A DNA stretch of 64,000 bases from Guadua angustifolia (GCA_036346375.1 CM070520.1:12845791-12909790); one strand, 5' to 3'; numbered from the stretch's first letter, positions 21,018-32,032 are shown. The notes: a model not told the origin generated them from the letters alone. A program made the numbers and translations.

Positions 21018-21655
21018 TAATAAGAGCGAATTAATGATACTATATAGAACTCGAAACTGTAGTCCGCATGTGAACATATAAAGACAAAGGTCGAATATCC
21101 GCAACATTTTCACATGCAAATGCTAAAATAGCTCTTCAAATCTATGAAATCAACCAATCACAAATCATAATCTAATGGAATTTTCGACTAATTTCTTCAA
21201 TTCCCCTTGCAGCCTTCAAGCCTTGCTTAGTTTCTTGCCTTGGCCTTTGGACTTGGACTAGGCATTTCGAGTCGACGATCGCCGCTCTATCGATGGCGCA
21301 GAATGTGGACCCACCTGTCGCCTAGATCGTCTCCTCCACGCCGTCCGCCACTTGCGCCTTCGAGCCGCCCAACTCCTCCTCCCGAGGCCTCACCGTGGCG
21401 TCTGGCGACCAGTCTGAAGGTGGCGGCGGTACCAATCTCCCTCGTAGCTGAGCGCCACCTCGGGAATCATGCTCGTCCCGCCTCCCGCCCAAAGATGGGC
21501 GCTGGCTGCGTCGTCCCGGCCCTCCTCGTGGGCACCTCGGCCACACGACACGGGTGAACCTCTCCGGGATTCGAATTGCCGATGTCCATCATGAGGAAAG
21601 AACCGAGAACAGGTACGCGAATGAATCCCCAAAGTAGTACATTGGCATTGCAAAT
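21018..21655 (+). repeat. Unit A, right part, of the duplicated sequence
   Basis: Collinear with 28572-29166 of unit B: 'gatactatatagaactcgaaactgt' corresponds to the unit B sequence at 28588, and 'aatcataatctaatggaattttcgacta' to that at 28711. A GC-rich block (21290-21620) that looks like a first exon or 5' leader follows. It contains KVAAVPISL...HLGNHAR in one frame and ends ...GAGAACAG before GTACGCG, a good splice donor. Homology stops at 21655 (TTGGCATTGCAAAT), where copia sequence starts. I do not recognise the encoded product, and the frame is interrupted in both copies. Confidence 0.75.
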
Positions 21656-23383
21656 GGGTTTTTGTTCGAAAGAGGAATGAAAACAATGAAGTTGTAAGGT
21701 ACAAAGCAAGGCTTGTTGCGCAAGGTTTCACTCAATGTCCTGGGGTTGATTATGAAGAAACCTATTCTCCGGTCATGGGAGGAATAACCTTTAGATATTT
21801 GATCTCAATGGTAGTCAACTTAAAGTTGAAAATGAAGCTAATGGATGTTGTCACAGCATATCCGTATGGAAATTTGGATTCGGAGATATACATGATAGTA
21901 CCGGAAGGTATCCCTATCCTGAATCAAGATGAGAGCAAAAGCGAAACCGCGCACGATGTGAAATTGGAGAAATCATCGCATCGCGAAAGCGATCAAGAAG
22001 AATGTGGTAAAATCGCTTGAGTGACTTTCTCTGCAAGAAAGGCTACACGAACAGCAAAGATTGTCCATGCGTATTTATACAGCGATCCCCGAACGGATTC
22101 TGTATAATCTCCGTCTATGTAGATGACTTGAATATCATTGGTACGGATGAAGAAATTGAAGAGGCATGCTCATACTTGAGTGCGAGTTTGAAATGAAAGA
22201 CTTGGGTAAAACTAAGTTCATTTTAGGCTTGCGGCTTGAACACGTCCAAGGAGGAATCTTGGTACATCAATCACCTACACATAAAAAAGTGTTGGAAAGA
22301 TTTGATTTTGAAAAATCATATCTGCGAAAACCCCAATGGTGGGAAGGTCACTCCAAGCAGATCAAGATCCATCTGGGAGTTTAGAGAAGAGGGGAGGAAG
22401 TCACGGGCGGAATTCCCATATCTGGAGTGCAATTGGAGTGCTCATGTACCTTGCAAATAGCACCAGAAGTCGGACATTGCGTTAGTGAACTTGCTAGCAG
22501 TCTGTATGAGAACCCACCAAAAGGCATTGGAAAGGGGTTAAGGACATCTTCCGTTACCTTCAAGGAAGTAAGGATCTCGGCCTATTCTATAGAAGAATGA
22601 ATGAATTAAATTTGGTTGGCTATGTCGATGCTGGGTACCTATCGGACCCAAGATCTCGGAAAGTCCCAAATGGGATATGTTTTCCTTTGTGGAGGAAAAG
22701 CAGGTTTCTCGGAAGTCGTCTAAGACTCTTGTCTCGGCGTCGACAAATCACTCGAAAATCATTGCCTTGTATGAAGCCTCCCGTGAATGTGCATGGCTTC
22801 GAAGAATGGTTCACCACATCCAGAAGTCATGTGGTTTGAACATTGAACAATCTCCAACTATAATCTATGAAGACAATGCGCTTGTGTTGCTCAAAGTGCA
22901 CGATGGGATATGTGAAGAGTAATCTCACGAGCATATCAACCCTAAGTTCTTCTATGCTCATGAATTGCATAAGATGAATGAGATTAAGGTACTGCATACT
23001 AAGTCATGTGAAAATCTCATGATTTATTCACTAAGTCACTCCCGAAGATCAACTTTTGAAAGGTGCGTTAAAGGAATCGGGATGATGAGACTTAGAAAGT
23101 GCAGATTGGGGAGATATTTCACATACTCCTACATAAATCTTGAACTTGAAGCTTGAGTACCCAACGTAATCTTGAAGATGAAACATTAAAATTTGGGTGA
23201 ATTGTACTCTTTTTTCCTTAGTGAGTTTTCACGGAAGTTTCTCACGTAAGGTTTTTAATGAGGCAATTCATGCAACACAACAAGCGTATGCTATGTACTC
23301 TTTCTCCAAGTGTTTTTCCCACTGGGTTTTTTTTGGAGTTTTGATGAGGCATATGCATCTCGCGGCAGAGGGCCAAGGGGGAG
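21656..23383 (+). pseudogene. Ty1/copia reverse transcriptase-RNase H fragment
   Basis: The fragment starts abruptly within RT. Recognisable in shifting frames are VRYKARLVAQGF (about 21697), YEETYSPV, MDVVTAYPYGNLDSEIYM (21841-21895), and YVDDLNIIGTDEEIEEA (about 22117). These are followed by FEMKDLGKTKFILGLRLEH with GGILVHQSPTHKKVLERF (22187-22300) and the RNase H pieces CGGKAGF, SKTLVSASTNHS.I.ALYEASRECAWLRRM and IYEDNA (22690-22890). The end resembles KSCENL...STFERCVKGIGMMRL (23005-23095). Gag, protease and integrase are absent upstream, and many frameshifts make this a dead 3' fragment. The style of the RNase H tail and the short LTR suggest the Ale/Retrofit-like group of copia, but this is tentative. 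Confidence 0.85.
23375..23383 (+). other. Polypurine tract of the copia fragment
   Basis: AAGGGGGAG directly precedes the LTR start TGTTAAG at 23384, the usual copia arrangement for plus-strand priming. Confidence 0.75.
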
Positions 23384-23608
23384 TGTTAAGAAACCTGGCG
23401 GCCCACGAAGGCCCGCTTTGGCCCATCAGCCGAAACCCTAGATGGAGGCTATAAATAGAGGAGGGGTTCCCCCTCATTGTGTACACATAGAGAAAGCAAT
23501 AAGGAAACTCTGTTCCTCCCTATACTCTGTCTCCCTGTTCATTGTATTGTTCATTGTATTCGATCTGTCGGGGAACCCCGGACTACTTGGTAGCGAGGTT
23601 CCTCAACA
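23384..23608 (+). repeat. Short copia LTR (225 bp)
   Basis: The LTR has termini TGTTAAGAAACC and GGTTCCTCAACA, which are imperfect inverted repeats, and contains a TATA box (CTATAAATAG at 23450). It follows the RNase H end and a PPT, so it is the 3' LTR of the fragment. What follows it (CATTATTAGCACGAG...) looks like copia leader, not chromosomal flank. Confidence 0.8.
23450..23459 (+). promoter_or_regulatory. TATA box in copia LTR
   Basis: CTATAAATAG lies about 65 bp into the LTR, in the expected U3 position. The likely transcription start would be some 25-35 bp downstream, near 23485. Confidence 0.6.
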
Positions 23609-24305
23609 CATTATTAGCACGAGCCTCTACCGCCGACACAGAATTGAAAAAGATGAGATACGGGGATTGATCTAATCTCGCTATGAATCCTACGCATACA
23701 TCTACGTGGCACGAAGCTACAATTCGCATGCGTTTTTCTAGTTCCTTTCTCTGGTACATCGTTTTTACAATTTTGTGTAGCACGTAGCTACTATTTCTTG
23801 TTGCTATAGTACATTCACAGAAAAAGGGCACGAAGACCTGGTGCTCGAAGCACCGATCAGCCTCCACGCGGCACGAAGCCGCCGTCCGCCCTGGTCCGAG
23901 GCCGCCACCGCCTCGCGCCTCGGCTCTGTAGAAATGAAAGGATAAAAATGGCAATGAGCAGGAGAGAATCTTGATTGGGATATATCTGTGGTGTTGAAGG
24001 ATCTATAATTCTTCTTCTAATAAAAAAAGATTCTTTTCTCTAAAAAAAACTTATCTTGCGCTAATAACAGTATTCACATTACACAAAGATAGTGAAGTCA
24101 CCCAAGCAGTATATCTTTTGGCGAGTAATTCTGTACCTCACAAAGATGGAACACCGGTCATAGCATTTCACCTGAAGAAAGTCCACCCTAACAATATTAA
24201 TATGTGTTTCGTAAAAAGCATAAAGTTATTTTTATTAGTACCCAAGGCATCACGACTAGGTTTAGAATCTGAAAGGTCCATTCAAATCAACCGCATTGGA
24301 AATTA
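23609..24305. other. Copia leader-like then unassigned AT-rich DNA
   Basis: The first about 300 bases (to about 23930) read like the untranslated leader that follows a copia 5' LTR (CATTATTAGCACGAGCCTCTACC; GC-rich CGAAGC repeats at 23840-23920). After about 23930 I see no recognisable element or gene. Short open frames here have no known motif. Confidence 0.4.
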
Positions 24306-24490
24306 AAGGGTCTTCATGTACACATATTAGCTGAGATTACACAAGAAATGTCTCATGCATGCATGAAGGCAGTTCTTTCTAAAATATGCGTTTTGGTATA
24401 AAGGGTCTTTATGTAGGCATATTAGCTGAGATTACACAAGAGATACCTTGCAGGCAGTTATTTCTCAAAGACGCAGAACAACAAGAGACA
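24306..24490 (+). repeat. Approx. 95-bp tandem duplication
   Basis: AAGGGTCTTCATGTA...CATATTAGCTGAGATTACACAAGA (from 24306) is repeated from 24401 with small changes. It spans the start of an unrecognised frame (24386-24577, + strand), which I do not consider a gene. Confidence 0.75.
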
Positions 24491-26145
24491 AAGACAGATA
24501 TGGAAGAGGAAATACAAGTGTTACAAATCTTGTCCTGGCTAAGATCACAGACACAACACGCGATGCTGCAATCATGACACTCAAGGGACTTTCTTAGAGA
24601 AACACACCATGACATGCTGTTCGCGTCTCTTCTCTGTTCCCCAATTTAGGTGCTGCAGCAGCCAACACAGGACACACCATCTCAGGCAAGCCGCTGATTT
24701 CTAACAAGTAATCACCCTCACATAAGCGGCCGGCCCTACCTGCCAAAATTTCATTGCACAAAAAGAAATTTTGTTTTCTTATTTGAGTTCTCTGACCACA
24801 GAGAGCAATGAAACATGAACTGTAAATTTTTATATACGGTCACAACATAAAGGAAAACTCACGGGGATTATCGAACAACGTAGGTGTATTCCTGGTGCCT
24901 CCCATTGCCACATGTAGCGTCTTCGTGTGTACATGAAGAGTAGTGTGAGTGCCAGGTAACAAGTAGCACTCCACTCGACATCCGGTTGACCGGCCGACCG
25001 AAAACTGCTTCTTTTGGCTGTCATAGCAAATAAAAAAAGGGACAAATTTCAGTGCATAATACTAGTAGTATACGGTGAGTAGTATCACCAGAGGAAGTAT
25101 AAATAAATACTAACTAATCGGATCCATTGGATTGAAAAGAATGGTCACTACCATGCCATGATCCCAAATTAACTCTCAGATGCATTCATGCATGACCCTT
25201 TGTTACTTTGTTTGTCAGCCTTCTTTGGTACAATGCGGAACTCATTAGATGCCCTCAGTTCGTAGAGTCAAGAAAATCGGTTGAACTTTTTTTTGTTCTT
25301 TCGAAGGCGAGTGCGTAGTACTTTTGAGCTTAATGGATCATCTGATGTAGCGAAGTGGTCTCCAGCGGAACATTTTGTCTCACATTTGTGTGTGTTTGTA
25401 GCATACATATGCATCGAGGACACCACCTTTTATTTGTCCATTGGCATAGAACCTACCTTCTGTCCTTTGGCATTTTCTGTTTATAACAAGTTTAGATTGG
25501 AGATGAATGAATGTTGCATAGCTAGCTAGTTAAAATCTTCTTCCGTAGCAGCAAATGCTACAATATGCCTCTCAACCTTAAAATCTTGTGAGCAAACGTT
25601 TTTGTGTGGGTGCCAAGAGAAGAATATGTGATGCCAAGACTAGTCCAATAAGATGCAAGTTGAGTTTCACCATGTTACAGAGAGGACAACATATCCATCA
25701 TCAGTTAACGTTGGTGATAAGTAGTGTTGAAATCACCGGGATGTCCATTCTTTCATTCCAACAGCTGAACTGCACAATCCGTGATATCAGTTCGTAATAA
25801 CAGCATGATTTGTGTATTTGACTTAGCCCCTGTTCATTGTTCGACACTAGATTTATGACCATCCATTGCGTTCCGTACTGACGGGTAATATATATTGTCT
25901 TGTTACTAGTGCTTATCTGATTTGTTTTTCAGCTTGATCATTGTTTCCCTCAAGACCTTTCGCGTCTATCTGAGAATATTCTAAGAGGTGAATCCAGCAA
26001 ATAAACTCTTACATTTTTCAGTCATTTAAACAGAATTGTCACATATTCTTATTAAAATTATCCCCTTCGCTCAAGTTTAGTGTTTAATGCCTAGTGTTTC
26101 CTACTGGAGCAATTTTCAGTATATATAGGACAGGACAAGCAATAC
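24491..26145. other. Intergenic, no gene recognised
   Basis: AT-rich non-coding DNA. Frames such as 24830-25045 (-), 25281-25529 (+) and 25588-25797 (+) are short, lack recognisable motifs and have no clear splice context. The end (26138-26145, AGCAATAC) is the left target-site duplication of the next MITE. Confidence 0.5.
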
Positions 26146-26423
26146 TGGTGGCGGAACTAGATGAATTTTGATGGAGAGACACACTTCACACATATAACTT
26201 TATAGTCTTGTGCAATAATTTCATATCATCGTAAATCCAACATATATATTTAAAATTTGCTAAAAGTATAATACAAATAGTTTTAAGGTCTTAAAAATTC
26301 TAAACCATCAAAATCGAAACCTATTCAATCGACAATTTTAATTTATTGAAGAGGTGAAATTTTGATGTTTCTCAAATCTTTTTAGGTGCCGGAGCATAAC
26401 CGGCACCCCTAGTTCCGCCCACG
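26146..26423. mobile_element. 278-bp MITE, hAT- or Mutator-like, with TSD AGCAATAC
   Basis: The left terminus is TGGTGGCGGAACTAG. The right terminus on the other strand is CGTGGGCGGAACTAG, giving 15-bp TIRs with two mismatches. The element is flanked by AGCAATAC at 26138-26145 and 26424-26431. The next two bases also nearly match, so an 8- to 10-bp duplication is possible. The AT-rich body has no coding capacity. An 8-bp TSD favours hAT; 9-10 bp would favour a MULE-derived MITE. Confidence 0.8.
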
Positions 26424-26431
26424 AGCAATAC

Positions 26432-26744
26432 AGTTCAAATAAATTCCTATTATTTAGGAGGGGCAGCTCGATAAAATCACCAAGCTTGAAAAATATATAT
26501 AACTAAGCCAACGACCATGGCCTCCAAATGATTACTCACGGAGGGCTGAGACGGATCAAAAGTAGGTAACCATATGTGGCATGCTGCCTTTCTTAGAGAG
26601 GAGGAGAGTGAGGACTGACGACTGCTACTAACTTGTGTTTTTATATTTGTAACGATACTAATTATGTGCAGATGTTTCCTTACGAATATTACCTTCTTTT
26701 ATTTTTTTTTTGACAAATATTATCTTCTTTTTAAGTAGCAAAGA
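26432..26744. other. Intergenic, no feature recognised
   Basis: AT-rich sequence between the MITE and the start of the duplicated repeat family; includes a T-run at 26700-26710. Nothing codes here. Confidence 0.5.
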
Positions 26745-27075
26745 TAACGTAGGACATGTGTATTTCTCATGCTATGACGGTGTATCAACCATCATTTTTC
26801 GTCCGCCCAACATCTCTGAAAAGTGAATCAAAACCCATCACTCAGCCCATGAAAGCCGAAAACTACAAATGTGAATTGCCTGACTCGTCTAGTCATTGCG
26901 AAGAAAGCCCATATGCAAATCCGGCCCATGGAGTCGGAGTTGCCACGTTGGTCCAGGCAACCGCTGCCGCGAACGGGCGCTACTGCCATCTGCCCGGCGA
27001 CCGGCGGCTCGCATGACGCGGTCACAAGGCGTATCCACCTGGCGAGCACGGGTGAGGCGCTCCGGGAATCGGGAT
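26745..27075. repeat. Repeat X-5', matched in inverse at 49260-49480
   Basis: CCCATCACTCAGCCCATGAAAGC (26838), GAAGCCCATATGCAAATCC-like sequence and CATGGAGTCGGAGTTGCCACGTT (26928) are found as reverse complement around 49340-49460. Overlapping open frames in four registers (26756-27131) reflect GC content. No motif recognised. Confidence 0.7.
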
Positions 27076-27398
27076 GACAGAGAACCGAGCGGGGTTACAG
27101 AGAATCGAGAACAGGTGCGCGGCTGAATCAAGTAGCATTGGCAGGCATCGCAAACTGCTATTACCTACTACCTAGCACAGTACTGCAAACTGCAACCTCC
27201 TATTTGCTTGTTTCTCTGGACTAGTGTTATATACAGATTTCAGTTTCAGAGTCTGCAACTAACGTTCAGTATTTGGGCTGCATGAGAACTACTTATTCTA
27301 ATACTCTGTATGGAATTATCTGTGGTGTTACCACATGCCGTGCACTCACTCTGGGATTGGCTATCCACTAAGAGGATCCTGTAATCATTGTTTTCGTA

Positions 27399-27549
27399 GG
27401 CCAGTTAATGGACAGGTAACCGATCAATTGAAGAAGGTAAGTTGCTTGAATCTTGATATATATTTTTTGTTTTTTGTCTTCTCATTTAGATTTCAAAGAG
27501 CTCTGAAATTACAGGTGGTCTCACTGAAAAGAAGAAGGGGAAGGTGTAA
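27399..27549 (+). pseudogene. Two-exon lysine-rich tail of an unrecognised gene
   Basis: An open stretch ending NGQVTDQLKK at 27436 is followed by intron GTAAGT...TTCTCATTTAG (27437-27489). The next exon, 27490-27549, encodes a 19-residue tail ISKSSEITGGLTEKKKGKV followed by TAA. The phase is preserved across the intron. Unit A has the same structure at 8555-8592 and from 8646, with a changed reading after ISKSS. The splice sites and tail are conserved between the two copies, which suggests that the ancestral sequence was a gene. Upstream exons cannot be linked in frame. The family is not recognised. Confidence 0.35.
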
Positions 27550-28190
27550 AAAGTCGTTTTGTAGATATGTCCGGTCATACATTTCTGTAGCTTCAGGGAA
27601 CAACCAACTTCAATCCTGAGTCATTTTGTAAGAGACTGGTCTGAAGTCTAAAGTCTGCACAGCCCACCACCAACCGTAAACTGCTTGCAGGAAATACTTG
27701 TGCCATGCATGTCACAGATAGATTTGGTTACATGGATAGGTTGTTTGAGTTGATTGGCTTGCGCAAGACAGCTCTAACAACCGAAGCTTGCGCTTTGACA
27801 ACACTGGTGTGCCTTCTTGTGTGTCATGCGTTCCTCCATTGTCCCGTGACAAGCATCATATGTAGGAACGTGGAGCTCAGGTGAATGAGGTTGTAGGTGC
27901 GTTAATCCCGATGCCTCTCAGTCCTACTCACGGAAAGCATTGTGAATGGCCGGCCAGCCACTCCATTCCAAGCAAGCGAGCTACTTGTTGAACTAGCGAG
28001 AGCATGCATGTGCAAGCTGACGCCGAGGTCATCAGCACACAATGTTTTCTAACATGTCAAGGGACAGAGCCGGGTATTGTGGATGCCGACAATGAGTAGG
28101 CAAAGCATGCATGCACTTCTCGCAATAAGGGTGTGTGTTTGTTTATACCAAGCGGTATATATACGAGATGGTTCAAGAAAAAAGTTATAT

Positions 28191-28366
28191 GTGTGTTTGG
28201 TTGCTTGAATGAAACCATCTCATTTTGGATAGTAGGATACAAATTTAAGTATTATCTACAGGTACTACTGAGCCATTCTATTCACCCAAAACAAAAAAAA
28301 CCAAATGGTATATGGACATTCTTATCCCATTCAACCTCATCCCACCAACCAATCACACTCTAAAAA
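28191..28366. mobile_element. MITE in unit B, TIR about GTGTGTTTGGTTG
   Basis: The counterpart of 9149-9322: left end GTGTGTTTGGTTGCTTGAAT, right end on the other strand GAGTGTGATTGGTTGGTGGG. Same position in both duplicated units. Confidence 0.55.
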
Positions 28367-29166
28367 ACCTTGATGAAGCGAGTCACGCTGGCATTTTTAT
28401 GCACACTTTTGTAATTGTCTCATATTTATCTACCTAGGTTTTTCAGAGGTGCTCATTACATGGTTGCGTGGGAGAAGTGGCGGATCTAAGATCAAAATAT
28501 AGGTTAGGTGGAACGAACCAATAGTATTATCCAATAGCAAAGCGAGATATAGGTAATAGCAATCTCACTGATATGAGCGAAATGATACTATATGGAACTC
28601 GAAACTGTTGTCCGCATGTGAACATATAAAGACAAAGGTCGAATATCCGCAACATTTTCACTTGCAAATGCTAAAATAGTTCTTCAAATCTATGAAATCA
28701 ACCAATCACAAATCATAATCTAATGGAATTTTCGACTAGTTTCTTCAAATCCCCTTGCAACCCTTTCAAGCCTTCGCCGCTCGCTCTATCAGCGGCGCAG
28801 ATGTGGGACCCACCTGTCAGCTAAGATCGTCTCCTCCACGCCGCCATCCGCCGCGCCTGAGCCGCCCACCTCCTCCCTCCCGGAGGCCTCGCCGTGGCGT
28901 GCTGCGACCCGTGCAGAAGGTGGCGGCGGTACCAATCTCCCTCGCAGAGCTGAGCGGCCACCTCGGGAATCATGCTCGCGCCGCCTCCCAGCCCAGCAAG
29001 GACGCCGCTGCGTCGTCCCAGGCCTTCCTCCTCAGGCACCTCGGCTACACGACACGGGGTGAACCTCTCCCGGGATTCGGAATTGCCGATGTCCACCATG
29101 CGAGGGGAAAGAACAGAGAACAGGTACGCGGATGAATCCCCAAAGTAGTACATTGGCATTGCAAAT

Positions 29167-29502
29167 TGCAACCTAGCTATTTGGGTATTTGCTTGTTTCT
29201 CTCAACTAGTGCCATGTACAGATTTCAGTTTCAGAGTTTGCAGCAAACATTCAGTTGTTGGGCTGCATGTGAACAATTTTTACTTGCCCTGCACTCACTC
29301 AGTCCCATTTAGGCTGAAGATATTGCTGCTACTCACTAGTCTGTACATGACTAAAAGTCTAAAAATCATTATGCATTCTAAAGGTTTTATCGACGCATGA
29401 TGATTTCTCCTAGGCAACAGTTTTTCTTTAACGTACGCGGTATTCGCACTTAATTTTTCCTGGACATTTTGGGCCCCATTAGTATTTCATAAGAATTTAT
29501 TG
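29167..29502. other. End of leader module and AT-rich spacer
   Basis: 29167-29310 resembles 27150-27310 (second copy of the leader module); from there to 29502 there is no recognisable feature. It ends just before an LTR start. Confidence 0.45.
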
Positions 29503-30640
29503 TAACAGCCCAAAAATTTGAGAATAGTAAAATATAACATTTAAACTTAGTTGTGAATATTTTTAGAATTTTCTTGATGTTCTTGGTTTTATTTGGATTT
29601 TCTTGGATTTTTGTGTTGTGAGAAAAATTAAATAAATGAGCAATGAAGAATGAAAAGGAGAAAAGGCCAAGAAGTAAAAAGTAAAAATTTAGAAAATTTC
29701 CATGAGATCCTGAGAATGTAAATAAGCTATTTCATCCACCAAATGAAATTTTACACATAGAATAATGAAGAAATAAAATAAAGAGACAACTTTTAATTTT
29801 AAATAATGCATTGTCAGAATTTATACAACATTTATAGAACTTATCTGGATCTGTAAAAAAATATTATGAGAACCTCAATGTCATTTATACCTCTGGTAAA
29901 AATATCATAAATTAATAATGCGATTTAAGATTTTTCCAAATTTAAAAATAGAAACTCTGAAAATCTGGAAATTGCAATGTCAGAATTTATATAAAATAAT
30001 GGAGCAATATGTTGAGCTGAAAATTTTATAGAAGCATTGTTAGCTCAAATTCATCTGAAAAACAATGTTTGAAAAATAATAGACTTCAATTGCTCTCAAA
30101 GAAAAATCAAAATCAGAAACCAGAAATTAGAGCAGTCACTGTTGTAAGAATATTAATAATTTTTCGGTAACTCATTTTTACCTCAAACTTTTACCAGACA
30201 TCAAACCCTGTCCAAAGACCTTGGTCAAAAAGTCTGAAAATTTTCTACTCCAATTTGACAGCCCAATAAAATCAGGGACGACATTGAGTGAACCGGAGCC
30301 GTCCCCTTCCTTTTTACCCTTCACTGATATGTGGGCCATTGCCCTTTTCCCGTTCCGTTCTGTTGGTGCGCAACGGTTGAACCTTCGGTCACTGCCAGTT
30401 GATCCTGATGGGAACCAGCCACTCCACTGGCAAGGAAGCTGAGTTTGCTGGTTGTTGTATCCGTGAAACACATATATAGAAAGAATGCAATGTTGGCTAT
30501 AAAACACCGTGGTGAGGCCGATGAGAGATACGCTCGCATCAAATGCAAGCCCTTTGCCTCTTTATTTGTCTTTTCAGCTTTTTTATCAGCTCCCCCTCTA
30601 ACTCATCAGATGGTTCCAGTTGTGCACACACAGGTACTAC
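29503..30640 (+). repeat. Gypsy-type LTR or solo LTR, plus orientation
   Basis: It begins TGTAACAGCCCAAAAATTTGAG, the classic start of Tekay/Del-type LTRs. It resembles, in inverse, the minus-strand LTR that ends at 49257 (TGTAACATCCCAAAAATTT, then TTTATTTGGATTTTCTTG in both). TATA-like ATATATAG (30471) and CTATAAAACA (30498) may be its promoter. The right border and a TSD could not be determined, and no gypsy coding sequence follows. It may be a solo or truncated LTR. Confidence 0.55.
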
Positions 30641-31937
30641 TTTCGTACTACTTTTGAGTGATGATATCAATATGAGCTGCCTGCTTCTCTCTTAATGCTG
30701 GTGATCTTTACGTTTGCAAGATGAGACTTTTTACCTTTCTTATGAGATACCAAGACGTATCAAAGTTGGTAATTCTACCTTACAATTTTTTGGTATCCCT
30801 TGGTACTAACTCAACGTAAATTTTGGTATCTCTCAAGGATGATAAAAAATCTCTTTGCAAAATAACCAATGGAATTTGTCATGTATTTCTGTTAAGCTAA
30901 TCGGCCTTTGGAGGATTACTGTGACAAATAGATGGTTATATATACACCAGTAATTAATTGATATATATACACCAGTAAATAATTGAGCTAATGTTTTTAC
31001 TGTTGCTGTAGTTTTAGTCAGTGCTATATGTTGCCGCAGCTAAGAAATTATTAAACTTGGTGTGAACGGGTCCAATTAGTTGCTTTACCTATCACCCAAT
31101 CTTGTAATTTTGGCAAGTTTCAGGCTCGATCATGAAAATATGTACGCTTCCTTAAATTGTTGTATGACTTAAATTAGTAGAAAATATTTCCAGTTTTCTT
31201 GTTGTAATTAGTCCATTCTACAAAAAAAAATGTTGTTCATCGATCTGGTGGCAAAGCGGTGCACGGTTGCCCAGCATTTACAGAGCTAACTTTTTTTTTC
31301 TGACATCAATTACTGAAGCGAATTCTAACGCCGGACATATGAATCGGCATCAAGAAAGAGGAAACCATAGCGTCCATCGAGCCACATGGGAGGCTTTTTC
31401 GACCTCCTCAGTCCTCACAATATACTCCCCCCCCCCCCTCCCCCCTCACTCCTAAGCTGTGAAAACAAAAATGAATGCAAGCACTATATCAAACAGAGAC
31501 ATGCAAGCGTTTTGGCACGACGGTATCGATTTAGGCCCTTTTGTTTCAACTTTCGGATTATGGATTCTGAATTATAAGAGAAGCGCTCGATTGTGTGGAA
31601 GAATAGGGCAGCTAAGCATGCGCTTCTAGATTCGGACCAAAGCCAACGAGAATCATATCAGGTTTCAGTCGAATCCTCGTTCTGGATAAAAGGTAACTTT
31701 TGATTGTGAGAGAAGTTGTTTAGAATCTTCTCATTCGACAGACAATCTATTTTTTTAAGTAGAAGCTGAAACGAAGGGAGCCTTACTTGCAAGGCAGTCG
31801 GAAGAAAAACAAGATGAGATCGGATCACTCAAAGCAATGGCGAACTGATGAGCGCAGGATTACTTATATACAAGATGAATGCGCCGTCACGTGTGCCTTC
31901 AGCCTTCCTGATGCCCCTCAATCGTATGCCTATACGT
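30641..31937. other. Intergenic; short C-rich tract
   Basis: No gene recognised. A C-rich tract (CCCCCCCCCCTCCCCCCTC) lies at 31427-31446. The 30730-30860 sequence (GAGATACCAAGACG... GGTATCTC) has relatives around 32750-32880, and both may be remnants of one unclassified AT-rich repeat. Confidence 0.45.
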
Positions 31938-31956
31938 GTGTATATATATAATACAT

Positions 31957-32027
<71 letters not shown>

Positions 32028-32032
32028 TATAT
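31938..32032. repeat. (TA)n microsatellite
   Basis: A near-perfect alternating AT run about 95 bases long with a few ACATATAC interruptions; a shorter TA run continues on the far side of the MITE (32303-32322). Confidence 0.95.

Larger units (their letters stand above)
27076..29166 (+). repeat. Unit B of the duplicated sequence (MITE-free site)
   Basis: Collinear with unit A (8251-9531 plus 21018-21655). At 28565-28590 the sequence TCACTGATATGAGCGAAATGATACT is continuous, where unit A carries TAA-flanked MITE plus retrotransposon. The unit contains two related leader modules: 27076-27420, and 29085 onwards extending to about 29310 beyond the A/B match. Both have GAGAACAG|GT followed by CGCGG.TGAAT, and the stretch ACAGATTTCAGTTTCAGAGT. 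A candidate gene tail lies in the first module: an exon ending at 27436 (NGQVTDQLKK) before GTAAGT, and an exon at 27490-27549 encoding ISKSSEITGGLTEKKKGKV and a stop. No database identity can be given. Confidence 0.75.

Noticed and set aside
24386..24615. Frames on both strands (63 and 68 residues) as a small secreted Cys-rich protein
   Set aside because: The minus frame is Cys-rich but lies antisense to a tandem duplication; no signal peptide or conserved spacing recognised.
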